Origin: Scytalidium lignicola
Lineage: Eukaryota > Ascomycota > Leotiomycetes
Assembly (NCBI GenBank): GCA_002812745.2
Contig: NCSJ02000438.1
Coordinates: 1 to 31,683, forward strand
DNA length: 31,683 bases
Reading direction: 5' to 3'
This document shows, one piece after another, positions 1-10,142 of the stretch (position 1 is the stretch's first letter; each line of letters begins with the position of its first letter). The notes under the pieces are model-generated. The model saw only the letters and a list, made by a program, of their open reading frames with translations. It made no database searches and was not told the DNA's origin. The translations under genes and the position numbers were made by a program.

Positions 1-364
1 ATAAAAATTGATGAAAATAAGTTATAAAAGAGTAGTTTTTCAAATAGAATTAATTAATTAACTGATTATACAATTTTGTAAGTAGACTGCTTAATATTTA
101 ACCAAATATATTGTTTTTAGCAAAAACAGGTTTAATAACAATAATTACAAAAGTAGACTGCTTAACATTTAACCAATCAAATTATAAGTTAGTAAATAGT
201 TGTTTTCCCTTTTGATTAAGTGGATTTCAATTTTATAAGTAGACTGTTGGATATCCAACTAAACNAAAAGTTGTAATCTCTTAAGATTCAACTTTAAAAG
301 TAGACTACTTAACATTCAACTAATTAAACAATAATCTCTTAATCTATATATACAAACTAATTAA
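1..364 (-). mobile_element. 5' untranslated leader of a copia retrotransposon (element runs off the left edge)
   Basis: This stretch is the reverse complement of the region just inside the LTR of Copia-4 (26552-26930), so it is the leader between 5' LTR and gag of a minus-strand copia element whose coding part lies left of the window. It carries four spaced copies of a motif around AAGTAGACTGCTTAA followed by a form of CATTTAACC, near 80-106, 150-174, 235-270 and 296-325. A single n at 265 sits next to an A run. No protein is readable here. Confidence 0.85.
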
Positions 365-558
365 TGTTAATTCACTTGTAACACAAAGTACAATATGTAA
401 TTATACATAATATACTCATTATACTATTCTATGGTTATTCTACAATTAAGGGTAAGAGAGCAAAGCTGTAAGAGCCTTGCTTGTTCTTACTACCTAATCA
501 AGACTAGCTTACAAGGGCATGTAAATATCATGTGTACATAACTATTATTCTACTAACA
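365..558 (-). repeat. Copia-family LTR (5' LTR of left-edge element)
   Basis: A 194-bp repeat shared with 17466-17659 (same orientation) and 26360-26551 (opposite orientation). On the minus strand it starts TGTTAGTAGAATAATAG and ends in a degraded CA-type end. Well-conserved internal words include the region around GTACACATGAT and the CTAATCAAGACTAGC block. The leader (1-364) lies on its downstream side, so it is the 5' LTR. It abuts the interrupted integrase-transposon copy A at 559, consistent with insertion into that copy. Confidence 0.88.
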
Positions 559-1249
559 CTTTCCATTGATTATTCAAATATTATATTTACATAATATAAT
601 AAGAAAGATACCTTTGAATTCTTTATCATTATTATATTATATAATTTTAAGAAGTAAGAAAGTTATAATAAATTAACTAAATACTTGTACAATTAGAATT
701 GATTCTTTGTTTTTAAGTAAGTATAATTATAAATATTTAGTAAAATAGTCCTTAATATACAATATTTACTTGAATTAATTAGATAGTTTATGCTTTATAT
801 TGATTAAATCTACTTAAATACACTTTTAAGCTTTCTTTAAAACAATAAGTTCAATTAAAGCTTTAATAGTAAATAACTTATTCAAAGAACAATTCTTGTA
901 TCTTTTGAACACTCATTTGACATTATCATACTTGATACTATAATAATTTTGCTTAATTACTAATTATACTTTATCTTGTCTTGTATAAAGGAGTTTGATA
1001 TATTCTTAAATAATAATATCAAATACCTTATTATCTTAAATAGTATATCTTGTTTTTGAATAGTATAAGTCAAGCAATCAATATAATTGATTGTTTTTAA
1101 GCTCAAATTAAGTAAGTGCTCTGTATTTTAGGTTGTTATCTGCTTGATTGTCTGGTTTGAAGCTTGGATTGTCTAAAAACATATGCATTCTTTGTTAATG
1201 CTGTGGATTAATCCGTTCTTTATTGACATAGCTTTTGTTATATATATTC
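559..1249 (-). pseudogene. Integrase-type DNA transposon, copy A: N-terminal half of the transposase, degraded
   Basis: The minus strand reads a degraded DDE integrase colinear with 10346-11061. N-terminal words such as NKERINPQH and FLDNPSFKPDNQADNNLKY are followed by the catalytic core: VDLINIKH (first Asp), a KWILYIKDYFTKY-like block with stops, and YNNDKEFKG, where the usual CDNGKEFKG-type second Asp motif is expected. So the second catalytic Asp has become Asn. The frame is broken by several TAA/TAG codons at Gln/Trp positions. The copy is cut after IINGK by the copia LTR at 558; its C-terminal half should lie left of the window. Its 5' end stops near 1249, where homology to copy B ends, so it lacks the start region. 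The family call (integrase-like, Ginger/TDD-type) is inference from motif order. Confidence 0.78.
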
Positions 1250-1340
1250 CAGCCCATACGCCAACGGTCTAGCCCATACACCAATATTACGGTTAGTGTA
1301 TGGTCTAGCCCATACGCAAACCAATATTACAATTGGTGTA
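1250..1340. repeat. Tandem array of transposon-end repeats with internal hairpins
   Basis: Two 38-40 bp units (about 1268-1305 and 1306-1345) each start GGTCTAGCCCATAC and end in a form of GGTGTAT; a partial unit (AGCCCATACGCC) precedes them. The starting word is the same as the terminal inverted repeat of the neighbouring DNA transposon (1341-1366, 11152-11177). Within each unit the ends are inverted around AATATTAC (for example CATACACCAA against TTAGTGTATG), so each can fold into a hairpin. Probably remnants of repeated insertion or unequal exchange at transposon ends. Confidence 0.65.
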
Positions 1341-2051
1341 TTGTCTAGCCTATACACCAACCACCTACTAATTCAGCTACTGATTTATTTACAATTTAGG
1401 CTATTTCAAATGCTATTTAATTGCTAATCAATTGCTAATCCAAATCAACTGCTACTCCAAGGCTAATTAAACTAACAACATTACCTACAGTATCTGCCCT
1501 TGCTTGCTTTCTCCTAGAATTAAAGCTTTCAGGTTCAATTAAAGCTTGTTCTGTACGAATAACTAGCTTTGATAACCTTTTACAATCATACTTATCATTA
1601 TGACAATGTACAGTACAATCTTTGCCTTCTTTAAAACAACAACACCTTTTAGTACTACACTAACCTTTACACTAGCATAATATCCTAATTTGTTGGCTTG
1701 TAGATACTTCCCTAGTTGCTAAAGTTAAAGTGATTTGTTTTGTACTTTCTAGAATGGTAATATCTGGCTAAAGGCTTTTATTAACTACCTTTAAATCTTT
1801 AGTTAGCATTAACCGGTTAATGATTCTTAATTGAGTAATAACTTTATATCTATAAGAATGTAATTCATCTAATATTCATCTAAATAACTGTTAGTTATTA
1901 GTAATTGTTTTATCTTCTCTTAGAACTTTGATTAAAACAATATCTCTAATATCAAAGTATTGAATATTATGTTTTTTTTAAGTACTTTTCTACCATTCTA
2001 ACTCTTGCTTTTTATGTTGATTGTTAAGCTTTTTGGATCACTAGATCTGTT

Positions 2052-2275
2052 GATTGAATTATTATAACTATAATAATTGTAATAGCTGTAGTAATTGTGG
2101 TAAATGTAGTAGTTATAACTGTAATCATAATAATCGTAATAATCGTAATAATTATAATAACTGTAGTAATAGTAATTGTAATAATTGTGGTAACAGTAGT
2201 AACTGTAGTAACTGTAGTCATAGTAGTTATAACTATAACTATAGTAATTGTAATTGTAGTTGTAGTTATAAGAGA
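2052..2275 (-). repeat. Trinucleotide-type low-complexity tract encoding Thr/Ile-rich linker
   Basis: About 220 bp built of near-perfect three-base steps (ACT, ACA, ATT, GTT on the minus strand; AAT/AGT/TGT on the plus strand). In the transposase frame it reads runs of Thr mixed with Ile and Val. Thr-to-Ile and Ala-to-Val are exactly what C-to-T changes would produce, so an original Thr/Ala tract is likely. The open plus-strand frames here (Asn/Ser/Cys-rich and Val/Ile-rich) are by-products of the repeat, not genes. Confidence 0.8.
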
Positions 2276-2816
2276 GTCAACTTCAATACTGGTTTGAATA
2301 TTAACTTCAATGTTATATTACTATTTAAGAGAATCCTTGATTAGTAAAGTAATTCGTACATTAATCTTTAAGTTACTTTCAAGGTTAATACATATAATAA
2401 TTTGAGAATGTGATTATGATTGAATATCAATATTAACCTTTGCATTGTTTAAAGATAATAATTGTAGATTAATTAATAATTCAGGTTTTATATTACTTTT
2501 AAATATTAAAAGTTGATTAAGATCTTCTTAAAGTACTTTAATTATAAGATCTTTGTGTTTTTAACTATTCAACCAATTAATATAAGTGTTATAATCTTTG
2601 AATAATAATTTAGTAAGTATACAATTAATTATTAAATGTTTTTAAATGTTAATTACTAAAATAATCTCTATTAATCTATTAATATATTTAGTTAAATCAT
2701 TATTCATTTTCTAAGCTTTGATTTTAACTTTAATTACTTTATTTACTTGTTCAATAAGACCTTGAGTTTAAGATGTTCTAAGCTTTTCATTGATTATTCA
2801 AATATTATATTTGTAT

Positions 2817-2821
2817 AATAT
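2817..2821. repeat. Target-site duplication of Gypsy-1 (left copy, AATAT)
   Basis: AATAT directly before the Gypsy-1 LTR at 2822 is repeated at 10346-10350 directly after it. The uninterrupted copy A has a single AATAT at the equivalent place (near 594), so the 5-bp duplication is supported by an empty-site comparison inside the window. Confidence 0.9.
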
Positions 2822-3024
2822 TGTTATAGACCCAGAACAGGTAATAGACAGTGAACCACAGGCTGAGTAATAAGTAAGTTATAGTAGGTATCTACCCTTA
2901 TACAAACTAACTTTTACCCCTTACTTTCCCCTTTGTCCTTGTATATATATATAGTGTGTTCACATGACCTGCTGTAGCTAAGACCTCTTAAAGCTGGCGT
3001 ACTGACGTTACTTAACTCCTAACA
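2822..3024 (-). repeat. 3' LTR of Gypsy-1
   Basis: 203 bp; on the minus strand it starts TGTTAGGAGTTAAG and ends in TATAACA. It is the 3' LTR because the polypurine tract lies on its upstream (right) side. Compared by eye with 10143-10345 it is the same length with no gaps and about 20 differences, all of them transitions. Confidence 0.93.
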
Positions 3025-3042
3025 TCATCTTCTCCTTTTCTA
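3025..3042 (-). other. Polypurine tract of Gypsy-1
   Basis: The minus strand reads an almost pure purine run (AGAAAAGGAGAAGATGA) immediately before the TGTTAG start of the 3' LTR, the standard place for the plus-strand DNA primer of LTR retrotransposons. It fixes the element's orientation as minus. Confidence 0.8.
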
Positions 3043-3254
3043 AAACTCTTGTCCTCAAGAGTAGTTTAAGTAGATGAGGCCTGGCGTAGCCTTCTAGCTT
3101 ACAAGTGGTGTTCAGCCTCCTCATGCTTGTCTTTTGCATCTCCTATCCAAAGTTTTAACCAAGGTTTGTCTTTTGTTTTTATAACTTCTCCATCAAAGTA
3201 TACTGTAGTTTTGCCTTCTATTTCTGGAATCTTAAAGTTAACCTCTTAAATCTT

Positions 3255-3575
3255 CTTGGTATGATGTTCTCTTAACAATTCCAACTTCCTCAACTTTGTC
3301 TTTCTTCCTTTATAAAGCCATTGTTAAGCTATATCATAATGGGTAAGTAATATTATATTAGTTATATATATTACTAATCCTTGAATATACAATAAAGATT
3401 CTCCTTTTAAATTCTTTGTATAATGTTTTCTTAACAATTCTAACTTACTCAGCTTTGTCNTTTTTTCTTGTACAAAGACATTATTAACTATATCATAATA
3501 GATAAGTAATATTATATCTATTATATATATTACCAAAGTCTTAAATATACAATAAAGATTCTCCTTTTCGTTTTC
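3255..3575. repeat. Tandem repeat, period about 159-160 bp, two copies plus a partial third
   Basis: CTTAACAATT at 3271 and 3430, and AATAAAGATTCTCCTTTT at 3391 and 3551, give a period of 159-160 bp. A shortened third copy ends with AATAAAGA near 3652. Because 159 is 53 codons, the repeat could be a duplicated protein segment on the minus strand; a one-base difference now puts the copies in different frames over part of their length. It lies in the extra 3' region of Gypsy-1. Confidence 0.82.
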
Positions 3576-4569
3576 TTAATATATAAGATATTGTTACTTA
3601 TGTATAATAATATAATGTTAAGATTTTGATATTACTAAGGTTATAAATTTGTAATAAAGATTTTATTATTACAATATCAACAAAAGAACATTACCTTATT
3701 AATAAGATAGTAATTTCAGATCAAAATCAATTCTCTAAATCAATTGTTTGGTTTGCTTAATTTCTTGATTTGATAATTTGTTATTGTTGTGCTTTCTTAA
3801 TATGTTTATAAATATCTTTTTCTTCTTTCCTTCTTTTCTTCTTCCTTCTTTGTTGTCTTCTCCTACTACTACTACAATTATTATTGTTATAGTACTTGTA
3901 TCTTGTATTATCAGTTTATACTTATTATACTTCCTCTGTTAAGACATCAGTAAGTATTCTTTCTCTTAACCCNTTTTTTATTCTTAGTATATCTTGTTTT
4001 AGNTTTTTTCTTGCCTTTGACATTTGATTTCCTCTGCTAATCATTCTAGTCATAGCCTTACCTACATTATATATTACCATTGTTATTAAGTTTTAAAGGC
4101 TTCTGAAAAAATTATCTTAATATTATTGTTTACATTGTTTAAAACAACTTTATACTAAGCTTGATCTGAAGTGCAAAAAGAAAATAGGTAATCTTTATTA
4201 TGATAAGTATTTAGCAAAGGGTAAAAAATGTCTTCTTGTCCTTTAAGTTATGTTCACTTGCCTTAATAAGTTGTTAACTTTGTAAACTGAACTTACTTAA
4301 GCTGTTATTGATTTTCTTGTTAAGGCAGCTCTTATCCTTTGTTTAGAGATAGCTTAAAAGCAATATACAAAGAGGGTAGAGCTTTTCTTGTATCAAGAGA
4401 TATGGTGTAATATAACAAGCTGACCTTGAACTACTAAGGAGATTAGGTTGTGCATAGTCAATTCCCTTAACAAACTCAATCATAACATTTGTAAAGTTAT
4501 TAATGTTTTATACTTTAGCATAAGTTACTTTTCCTACTTTAACTTTATACTTGTTAACATGTCTTCTAA

Positions 4570-4701
4570 GCTAACCTCCTTGCTTTAGAGGTAGAGAAGG
4601 AAGACAATAGTGAGGATGAAGTAGATAATAATGATGAGGGTCTTGATGATAATGTAGATAATGATGGAGGTAATAGTAGTAAAGTAAAGGATAACAGTTA
4701 A
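4570..4701 (+). other. Short acidic open stretch on the plus strand inside Gypsy-1
   Basis: Between an in-frame TAA (4567) and TAA (4699-4701) the plus strand is open for 43 codons and reads a strongly acidic, Asn/Asp/Glu-rich run starting LEVEKEDNSEDEVDNNDEG and ending KVKDNS. It has no ATG. Composition is unlike the flanking AT-degraded DNA (GAT/GAG-rich). It could be the tail of an antisense ORF or simply a GATGAG-type low-complexity patch. Function unknown. Confidence 0.35.
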
Positions 4702-4849
4702 TAATATACTAGCTTTTTTACTAAAGATCTCTTGATGTCTTTTAGTTAGTCTTTATAATTAGACTTTCCTGATTATAATCTTTATATTCTTAGCTTTCTT
4801 TTTGCNTTTTTTGTTGTTATGTAATTGTCTTGATGTTAATCTTACCTTT

Positions 4850-5015
4850 TTTGTATATTCTTCAATTTCTTCTTGTATATTCTTTAAGTATTTTATTAAT
4901 TCTTAACTATTATCAGCTAAGGAAAATCTTTTTTTATCTTATTAAGTATTATCTTCTTGAAGCTTTATCTTTGTAATTTAAAATAGTTTTCATTTCTTAT
5001 TCTTCTTCTTTATCT
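4850..5015 (-). pseudogene. Gypsy-1 chromodomain remnant
   Basis: The minus strand after the integrase C-terminal region reads EMKTILNYKDKASRR, then YLIR with a stop where the conserved Trp of the KWKG motif is expected, then LADNS followed by a stop where Trp is expected, and LIKYLKNIQEEIEEYTKK. This matches the chromodomain order: acidic start, hinge, KWKG, N-T-W-E and C-terminal helix. In chromoviruses this domain directs insertion to particular chromatin (established for the family). Confidence 0.75.
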
Positions 5016-8000
5016 ATTAGTTTTAGCATTACATCTAATATTGTGCTAACTCTTTGATAATATAGTTTTAGTAAGGAAACATAAAATATAGGATATATCT
5101 TATAACTTAAAGGTAATTTTAGTTTATAAGATAAGTTATTATTGAGTTTTCTGGTTATTTTCAAGGGTTTAATGTATTGGTTAGATAATTTTTTGTTAAG
5201 TCTTTATTGTTGTAAATTCTTTGTTGATAGTATAACCTTATCTTCTATTTTAAAGCTTATAGGTTTTCATTTTTTTATTATAAAACTTTTTTCTGTACTT
5301 TAGTAATATAAGCTTAGTATTGTTGTAATGCNTTTTCTTTCTTCTTATAATGTTTGAATTCGTTCTTATACTTTTATTGCTTTCTTCTCTTCTTCTTCTT
5401 TGTTAATGTTTATAATGATTTCTGAGTAGAATCCATACAAGGTATAGAAGAAGGTTACTTTTATTATAAAGTAAATGTTATTATTGTAAGTAAATTCTGT
5501 TAATACTAACTTTGAAACTTAATTATTTTGTTTGTAATTTGTAAATACTTAAAGGTAATGTTCTAAGGTTTGGTTTTAGACTTTTGTTTACTTGTTTGTT
5601 TAGAAGTAAAACATTGTCAATAGCTTCTTATGCACTTGTAAGTAAAAACATAAAGAGCTTTAGAACTTGTTTATAAACTGAAGGTCTTTGTCTAATATAA
5701 TACCTTTTAACATTCTAAAGTCTTTTATTATATATTGTATAAAGAGCTTTATTAATTCTAAAGTTATAATCGTTTTCTTATATAAGATGTATTATGTTAC
5801 TTTAGTATATTTGTTTAAGATTATAAAACATAAGTCATAAACTATATTGTTTTGCTTGCTTAATAATAAGTTTATGATAAAGTTTATTAATATCTTTTTC
5901 TATAAAGCTTATAGTTGTAAAAGTAATATAAGTAATCTATATAGTCAATGCTTCTTTATTATTACTTATTAGTATATTACACAAGTTTTTACTTAATACT
6001 TTATATCTTTTCATATATTGTTTTAAAAGTATTTTCGTTTTATCAATTCTAGAGTTTTGACTATTCTTAAGTGTCTTGTTATCTTGTCATTGTAGTTTAT
6101 TATTAAAATCTTAGTCTTAACTACTTTATCTTCAAGTATATAGATTTTATCTTTGTACTTTAATAAGTTAGTATTATTTATGCTTTATACCTTCTTTTTA
6201 AGTATATGTTCTTAAGGTTTGTTGTCCTTAGTATTCTCTTCATTTATTAAGTTGTTCTTAAAAACTAATTCACCTTAAGAACTGTTATCTTGATAATGTT
6301 TAAACTTCTTTTAAGCAACTTCAACTTTGTTCTTTCTTTTTCCAATCAATTCTTACTTTCCTTTATAGACAAAGATATCCTCTTGTTGTAGATTTTGGAT
6401 TAAATCAGTTATTGACTAAATCAGAAGTTCCTTTATTGTTTTGAGCACTTCAGTATTTCAGGCTAACACTTATAAGACAAAGTATTTGCAATTACTAGTC
6501 TTAACAACAAGGTTAAGCCTTATAGTTATGTTATATATACTTATAGCCTTTAAGCATCTTGTTTAGTCCAGAACTGCTTATAGTTATATAAGCCTTGACA
6601 ATTAACCAGACTTAAAGTTCTTACTTCTTAAGGATTTTTCCAAATCTAATACCTTATCAGCCAAGATATCTTTATACTATCTAATTACATTTTCCATGTG
6701 TAAACTAAAAACATACTATAACTTTTCTCTTAAAGTAAGTATTAAGTCTCTTATTACTTTATTTAACTTTAACTTATAGTTTAGACATCTTAATAAGCTA
6801 TTTACAAGGTTACTTTTCCTTAGCTTATACTCAATCCTAAAATCAAATTCTGTTAATTTTTAAATTTAATGTACTTGTTTATTATTCAGTTTCTCTTTAT
6901 CTATGAACTTCTTTAAATTGTTATGGTCTATCTTGATAATAATTGATATTGAGGTATATGTTAAATAATACCTTTACTAGTCAAGGGCTAAGATAATAAT
7001 TAGTAATTCTTAGTTATGTATTTTATAAGCTTGTTAGGTTAAGTTTAATTTCTTCAAGTAAAAGGCTATGGAATGTTATGTTACTCTTGTAAGACTAGTC
7101 ATAAGTTAAGACAATACCCTTCTTATTACAAATTTGAATATGTTTGTTTTAAGTATAGTTAATAATCTTAATATATAGTATGCTAAAACTAGTACTAATA
7201 GAAAGGCTGTCTTGAGTTGTTCAAACACTCTTTATACTGTCTTTAAGAATTTAAAGGCTTTTATCTTCCTTCCCTTCTCTATTCCTTTGAGTAAATCTAT
7301 AAGACTTATTATAATTTTCGAATAGTTTTTGATAAATCTTCTATNAAAAATTGATAAATCCTAAGAATATTTAGATATCCTTATATAACTTGAGTATAAG
7401 TTATTCTTTAACAGTTTCTACTTGGCTTTACTTTATTAAGATCTTGTTTGAGCTAATAATATATCTTAAGAATTCGACTGTTTTTATGTGAAATTCACAT
7501 TTAAACAAGTTTGTAAATAGTTGGTATTTGTATAGCTTGTCAAGGACTTGTTATATATATTACTCATAGTTATCCTTGTTTTAAGAGAAAATTAAGATGT
7601 CATCCAAATATATTATACAAATGACATTTACAAGCCTAGTTAATGCTTTATTAATATATTGTTAAAATGTTATAAGTACATTATATAGTCTAAAAGGTAT
7701 AATACAATATTCATAATAGTTATAATATATATAAAAGGCTGTCTTCTACTTGTCTCCTTCCTGAATTCTAATTTGATAGTATATATCCTTTAAGTTTAAT
7801 TTTGTGAAAATCATTGCCTTTCTTAATAAGTTAAGGGTTTTGCTAATCAGGGGTAGTAATGTCTTANTTTTTTATTGTAATCTTATTCAACCCTTGGTAG
7901 TCAATACATAGTCAGAGTCCTTTATTCTTCTTGAGTATAAATAAGATTAAAGCTTTTATAAGGTTAGATAAATGTTAAATCTACCCCTTCTCTAAGGCAT

Positions 8001-8820
8001 TATAAATATAATCTTACAAAACTTCTATTTTCTTTTCTGTTAGTAGGTAAACAAGTTGTTATAGTAAGGTAATACCTTTTACCAAATTGATTGAATACTA
8101 TAACCCTTTTCNTTTTAAGTAGTTTTTCAACTTTCTTACTGTTNAAAAACGTCTTTGTATTTATAATATCTTTTAAGGATAATATTACTTTAGCTTATTC
8201 TTATTTTATCCTTTGCTTATAAGAGTCAAAGGTATAGTTAAGTTCAAGTCTTTTAGAAGAATACTTTAAATAATAAGGTTGTCTTTTCTTCTTCAAGAAT
8301 CTTTATAAATTCCTTTAAGCTTAAGATTTTATATTCTTTGACTATAAAATAATACTTTTAAATATTCTTTACTTATCTTATGTTTAAGTCTATAATAATA
8401 AGCTACAAGTATCCTAGTATAACTAAATGTATAGATGTTGAAGTTATTAAGAATTAGTATACTGTATTCTTAATTTCTCCTTTAGTATTTATTGCTTTTG
8501 TATTTACTTAGTATAAACTATAAACTTTTACATAAGTCTTGTTTATTGTATAAAATCTTGTAAGTACTTTGTTGTTGTCTTTCTAGTTGTATTCCTTGGC
8601 AAGTATAGGTAATACTTTATTTACTTCTGCATTATTATCAATCAAAGCTTGTTTTGTTTTCTACTTATTATCTTTGTCCTGGATCTTGAATGAAATGACT
8701 ATGCTTAATTGTTCATCTTGTTTTATTGTTGTATAAGGCTTCTTTAATGTCTTGTTTGTAAAGATGAAGGTTATTATGTCTTCTAGACTAGGTCATTTCT
8801 CTAGTTTTAAGATGTTATTC
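5016..8820 (-). pseudogene. Gypsy-1 pol: protease, reverse transcriptase, RNase H, integrase (degraded)
   Basis: Protease: ALIDNNAEVNKVLPILAKEY near 8609-8650, with the D-S-G site now D-N-N. Reverse transcriptase: about 8050-7580, with LILFILKK..., TKLNLKDIYYQIRIQEGDK, and an intact YLDDILIFS (YLDD at 7599-7610). RNase H: near 6980-6800, with IDHNNLKKFIDKEKLNNKQV and FDFRIEYKLRKSN. Integrase: zinc-binding region near 6030-5900, KTCVIY at the Cys pair, catalytic core with GIILDKDLQFINKFWS-type text (5690-5640) and a QTKVQNQTLEHYL-like Glu region (about 5560), then a GPY/F-type segment to 5016. Dozens of stops at Gln and Trp positions and several n bases interrupt the frame. It shares one transcript with gag. 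Confidence 0.92.
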
Positions 8821-10056
8821 TTCCTTTACTTCTCTTCTTAGGATATTATAGTATTATATGTCTTGGTTTTCTACAAGTATAATATACAACTTCAAGGATT
8901 ATCAAACAATTCTTAACAATATATCTTGGTTTCTTACATTTATAACAGTTGAATAATTGTCAAGTTTGTGTTAATATTATATTTACTCTTGTTAAAAAGG
9001 CTTTTTAATACTCTTTATTATTGTAATTTCTTTCTCAGACTAAGAGGTGTGTCTTTGCTCAAGGTAAGTCATTTTTGCATTATTCCTTGTCTTGTTTATA
9101 TTTGGTATTCTGAGTATTCAATTACTTTATATCTTCCTTCCAACTTGTATTCATATCTTAAAACTTGTTAATTAGTATAACAAGGTCTTTTTAANGTAGT
9201 TGATATATTATTATACTTCATGATCGATTTCTAGAGTAAGGGTATAAGCTTTATGAAGAGGTTGTTTTACTAGTATATATTTGTTATAACAAGTATTTAT
9301 TCCTTTAAAGTGTTCAAGTATTAAATAAATACTCTAACACTTTATCTTGTTCTTATTATAACTTTGTTATATTTTACAATTACCTTTATTTACTTATTAT
9401 TCTTATCTTCTAAGGATATAAGCAACACCTTCTTAAAGCTATCTTAAGTGATTATATTAAGTCTTAATATCTTTTCTTCTTTAATCTATTCTGCCCTTAA
9501 AACCCTTTTTAAGTATAACATTCTATATGTTATTTTGTTTGTATTTGTGTTGTAATCATCTTAACAAGTACNAAAACGTTAACTTACAATTATATATAAA
9601 ATCTTGATATTCTTTTAAAGATTTCCCTTTGAATAACTTTAAGGGTAAAGGGTATTTTGACTTGTTAATATATAAGTAGGTTATTAAGTGTAGTCCAAGT
9701 ATTGTTATGTTAATACTTTGCTAAGATGGACATGTTAGTATATCTTAGGATATTCTTGTTATATCTCTTAAGCTTTTGAGTTATGAACTCTATTCTAGGT
9801 GTTGTTATAATTGTTCTTGTTATGTTAACATTTCTTGTATCCTGTTCTCCAACTCTATATTTGCCTTGTCTTTGGCTTGGCATTGTCTTTCTAATTTCTT
9901 GTTTTCTCATTTTAATTCTTATAAGTAGTATAGTTATTCTTTTCCTTTAAGAGTCTTTGTAGTTTAAACTGTCTTTATAACTTCCTCAGTTTAGGGTATT
10001 AACATCATTGTCCTTTCTTGTGTAATGACTTTCTCTTATGTTCTTTCTCTTAACAT
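8821..10056 (-). pseudogene. Gypsy-1 gag (degraded)
   Basis: The start chosen is ATG at 10056 (MLREKT), the first Met about 85 bases after the 5' LTR, with no in-frame stop just before it. A hydrophilic coiled-coil-like part follows near 9900-9800 (LERQCQAKDKANIELENRI). Then comes a capsid-like part with YPLPLKLFKGKSLKEYQDFI (about 9665-9600), the usual opening of the fungal gypsy capsid domain. The C-terminal CCHC knuckle at 8838-8890 reads YTCRKPRHIILYC, with the first Cys mutated to Tyr but the other C, H and C ligands kept. Many stops. Confidence 0.85.
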
Positions 10057-10142
10057 CTTGTTCGCCGAAATATTTACTATATATCTAGTACTACTTACTA
10101 TTCTCAACTATAATAGACTGCCTCCTTAAAGAAGAGTTAGGA

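Larger units (their letters stand above)
1435..2821 (-). pseudogene. Transposase of copy B, C-terminal half: end of DDE core, Thr-rich tract, Cys-rich tail
   Basis: Continues the frame interrupted at 10346. Reading from 2821 downwards, NIQ/IINEKLRTS then QGLIEQVNKVIKVKI carries the expected catalytic Glu (GLIEQ). Then comes a long linker, a Thr/Ile-rich tract (2052-2275), a segment with RMVEKYSKKYNIQYFNIRD-like text, and a Cys/His-rich block near 1580-1690 reading CSTKRCCCFKEGKDCTVHC, then HNDKYDC. The block resembles the Cys-rich tails of some integrase-type transposases and may bind zinc (inference). The last quarter (1440-1780) is little degraded. The first stop after the Cys-rich region is TAG at 1435-1437, but this could itself be a mutated Gln or Trp codon, so the true end may be some 40 bases further down. 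Full length of the two halves would be about 700 residues. Confidence 0.75.
3043..4849 (-). other. Gypsy-1 extra 3' region between chromodomain and LTR, with remains of an unidentified ORF
   Basis: About 1.8 kb follows the chromodomain. The least degraded part (3095-3260) reads on the minus strand as a hydrophilic C-terminus including KIPEIEGKTTVYFDGEVIK, KDKPWLKLWIGDAKDKHEEA, then HHL and a stop. Upstream of this the frame continues through one or two stops into the tandem repeat at 3255-3575, with words such as LYKGRKTKLRKLELLREHH. Between 3670 and 4560 the text is too degraded to read. I do not recognise the product; it could be an additional ORF of the element, a captured host fragment, or chance open frame. 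It is not env-like in any way I can see. Confidence 0.45.

Noticed and set aside
1..364. Spaced repeats that could suggest a CRISPR array
   Set aside because: Only four imperfect copies with unequal spacing, duplicated as part of a copia leader; eukaryotic transposon context.
2054..2344. Plus-strand open frames rich in Asn/Ser/Cys (2054-2344) and Val/Ile (2097-2297)
   Set aside because: By-products of a three-base repeat that encodes the Thr-rich linker of the transposase on the minus strand.
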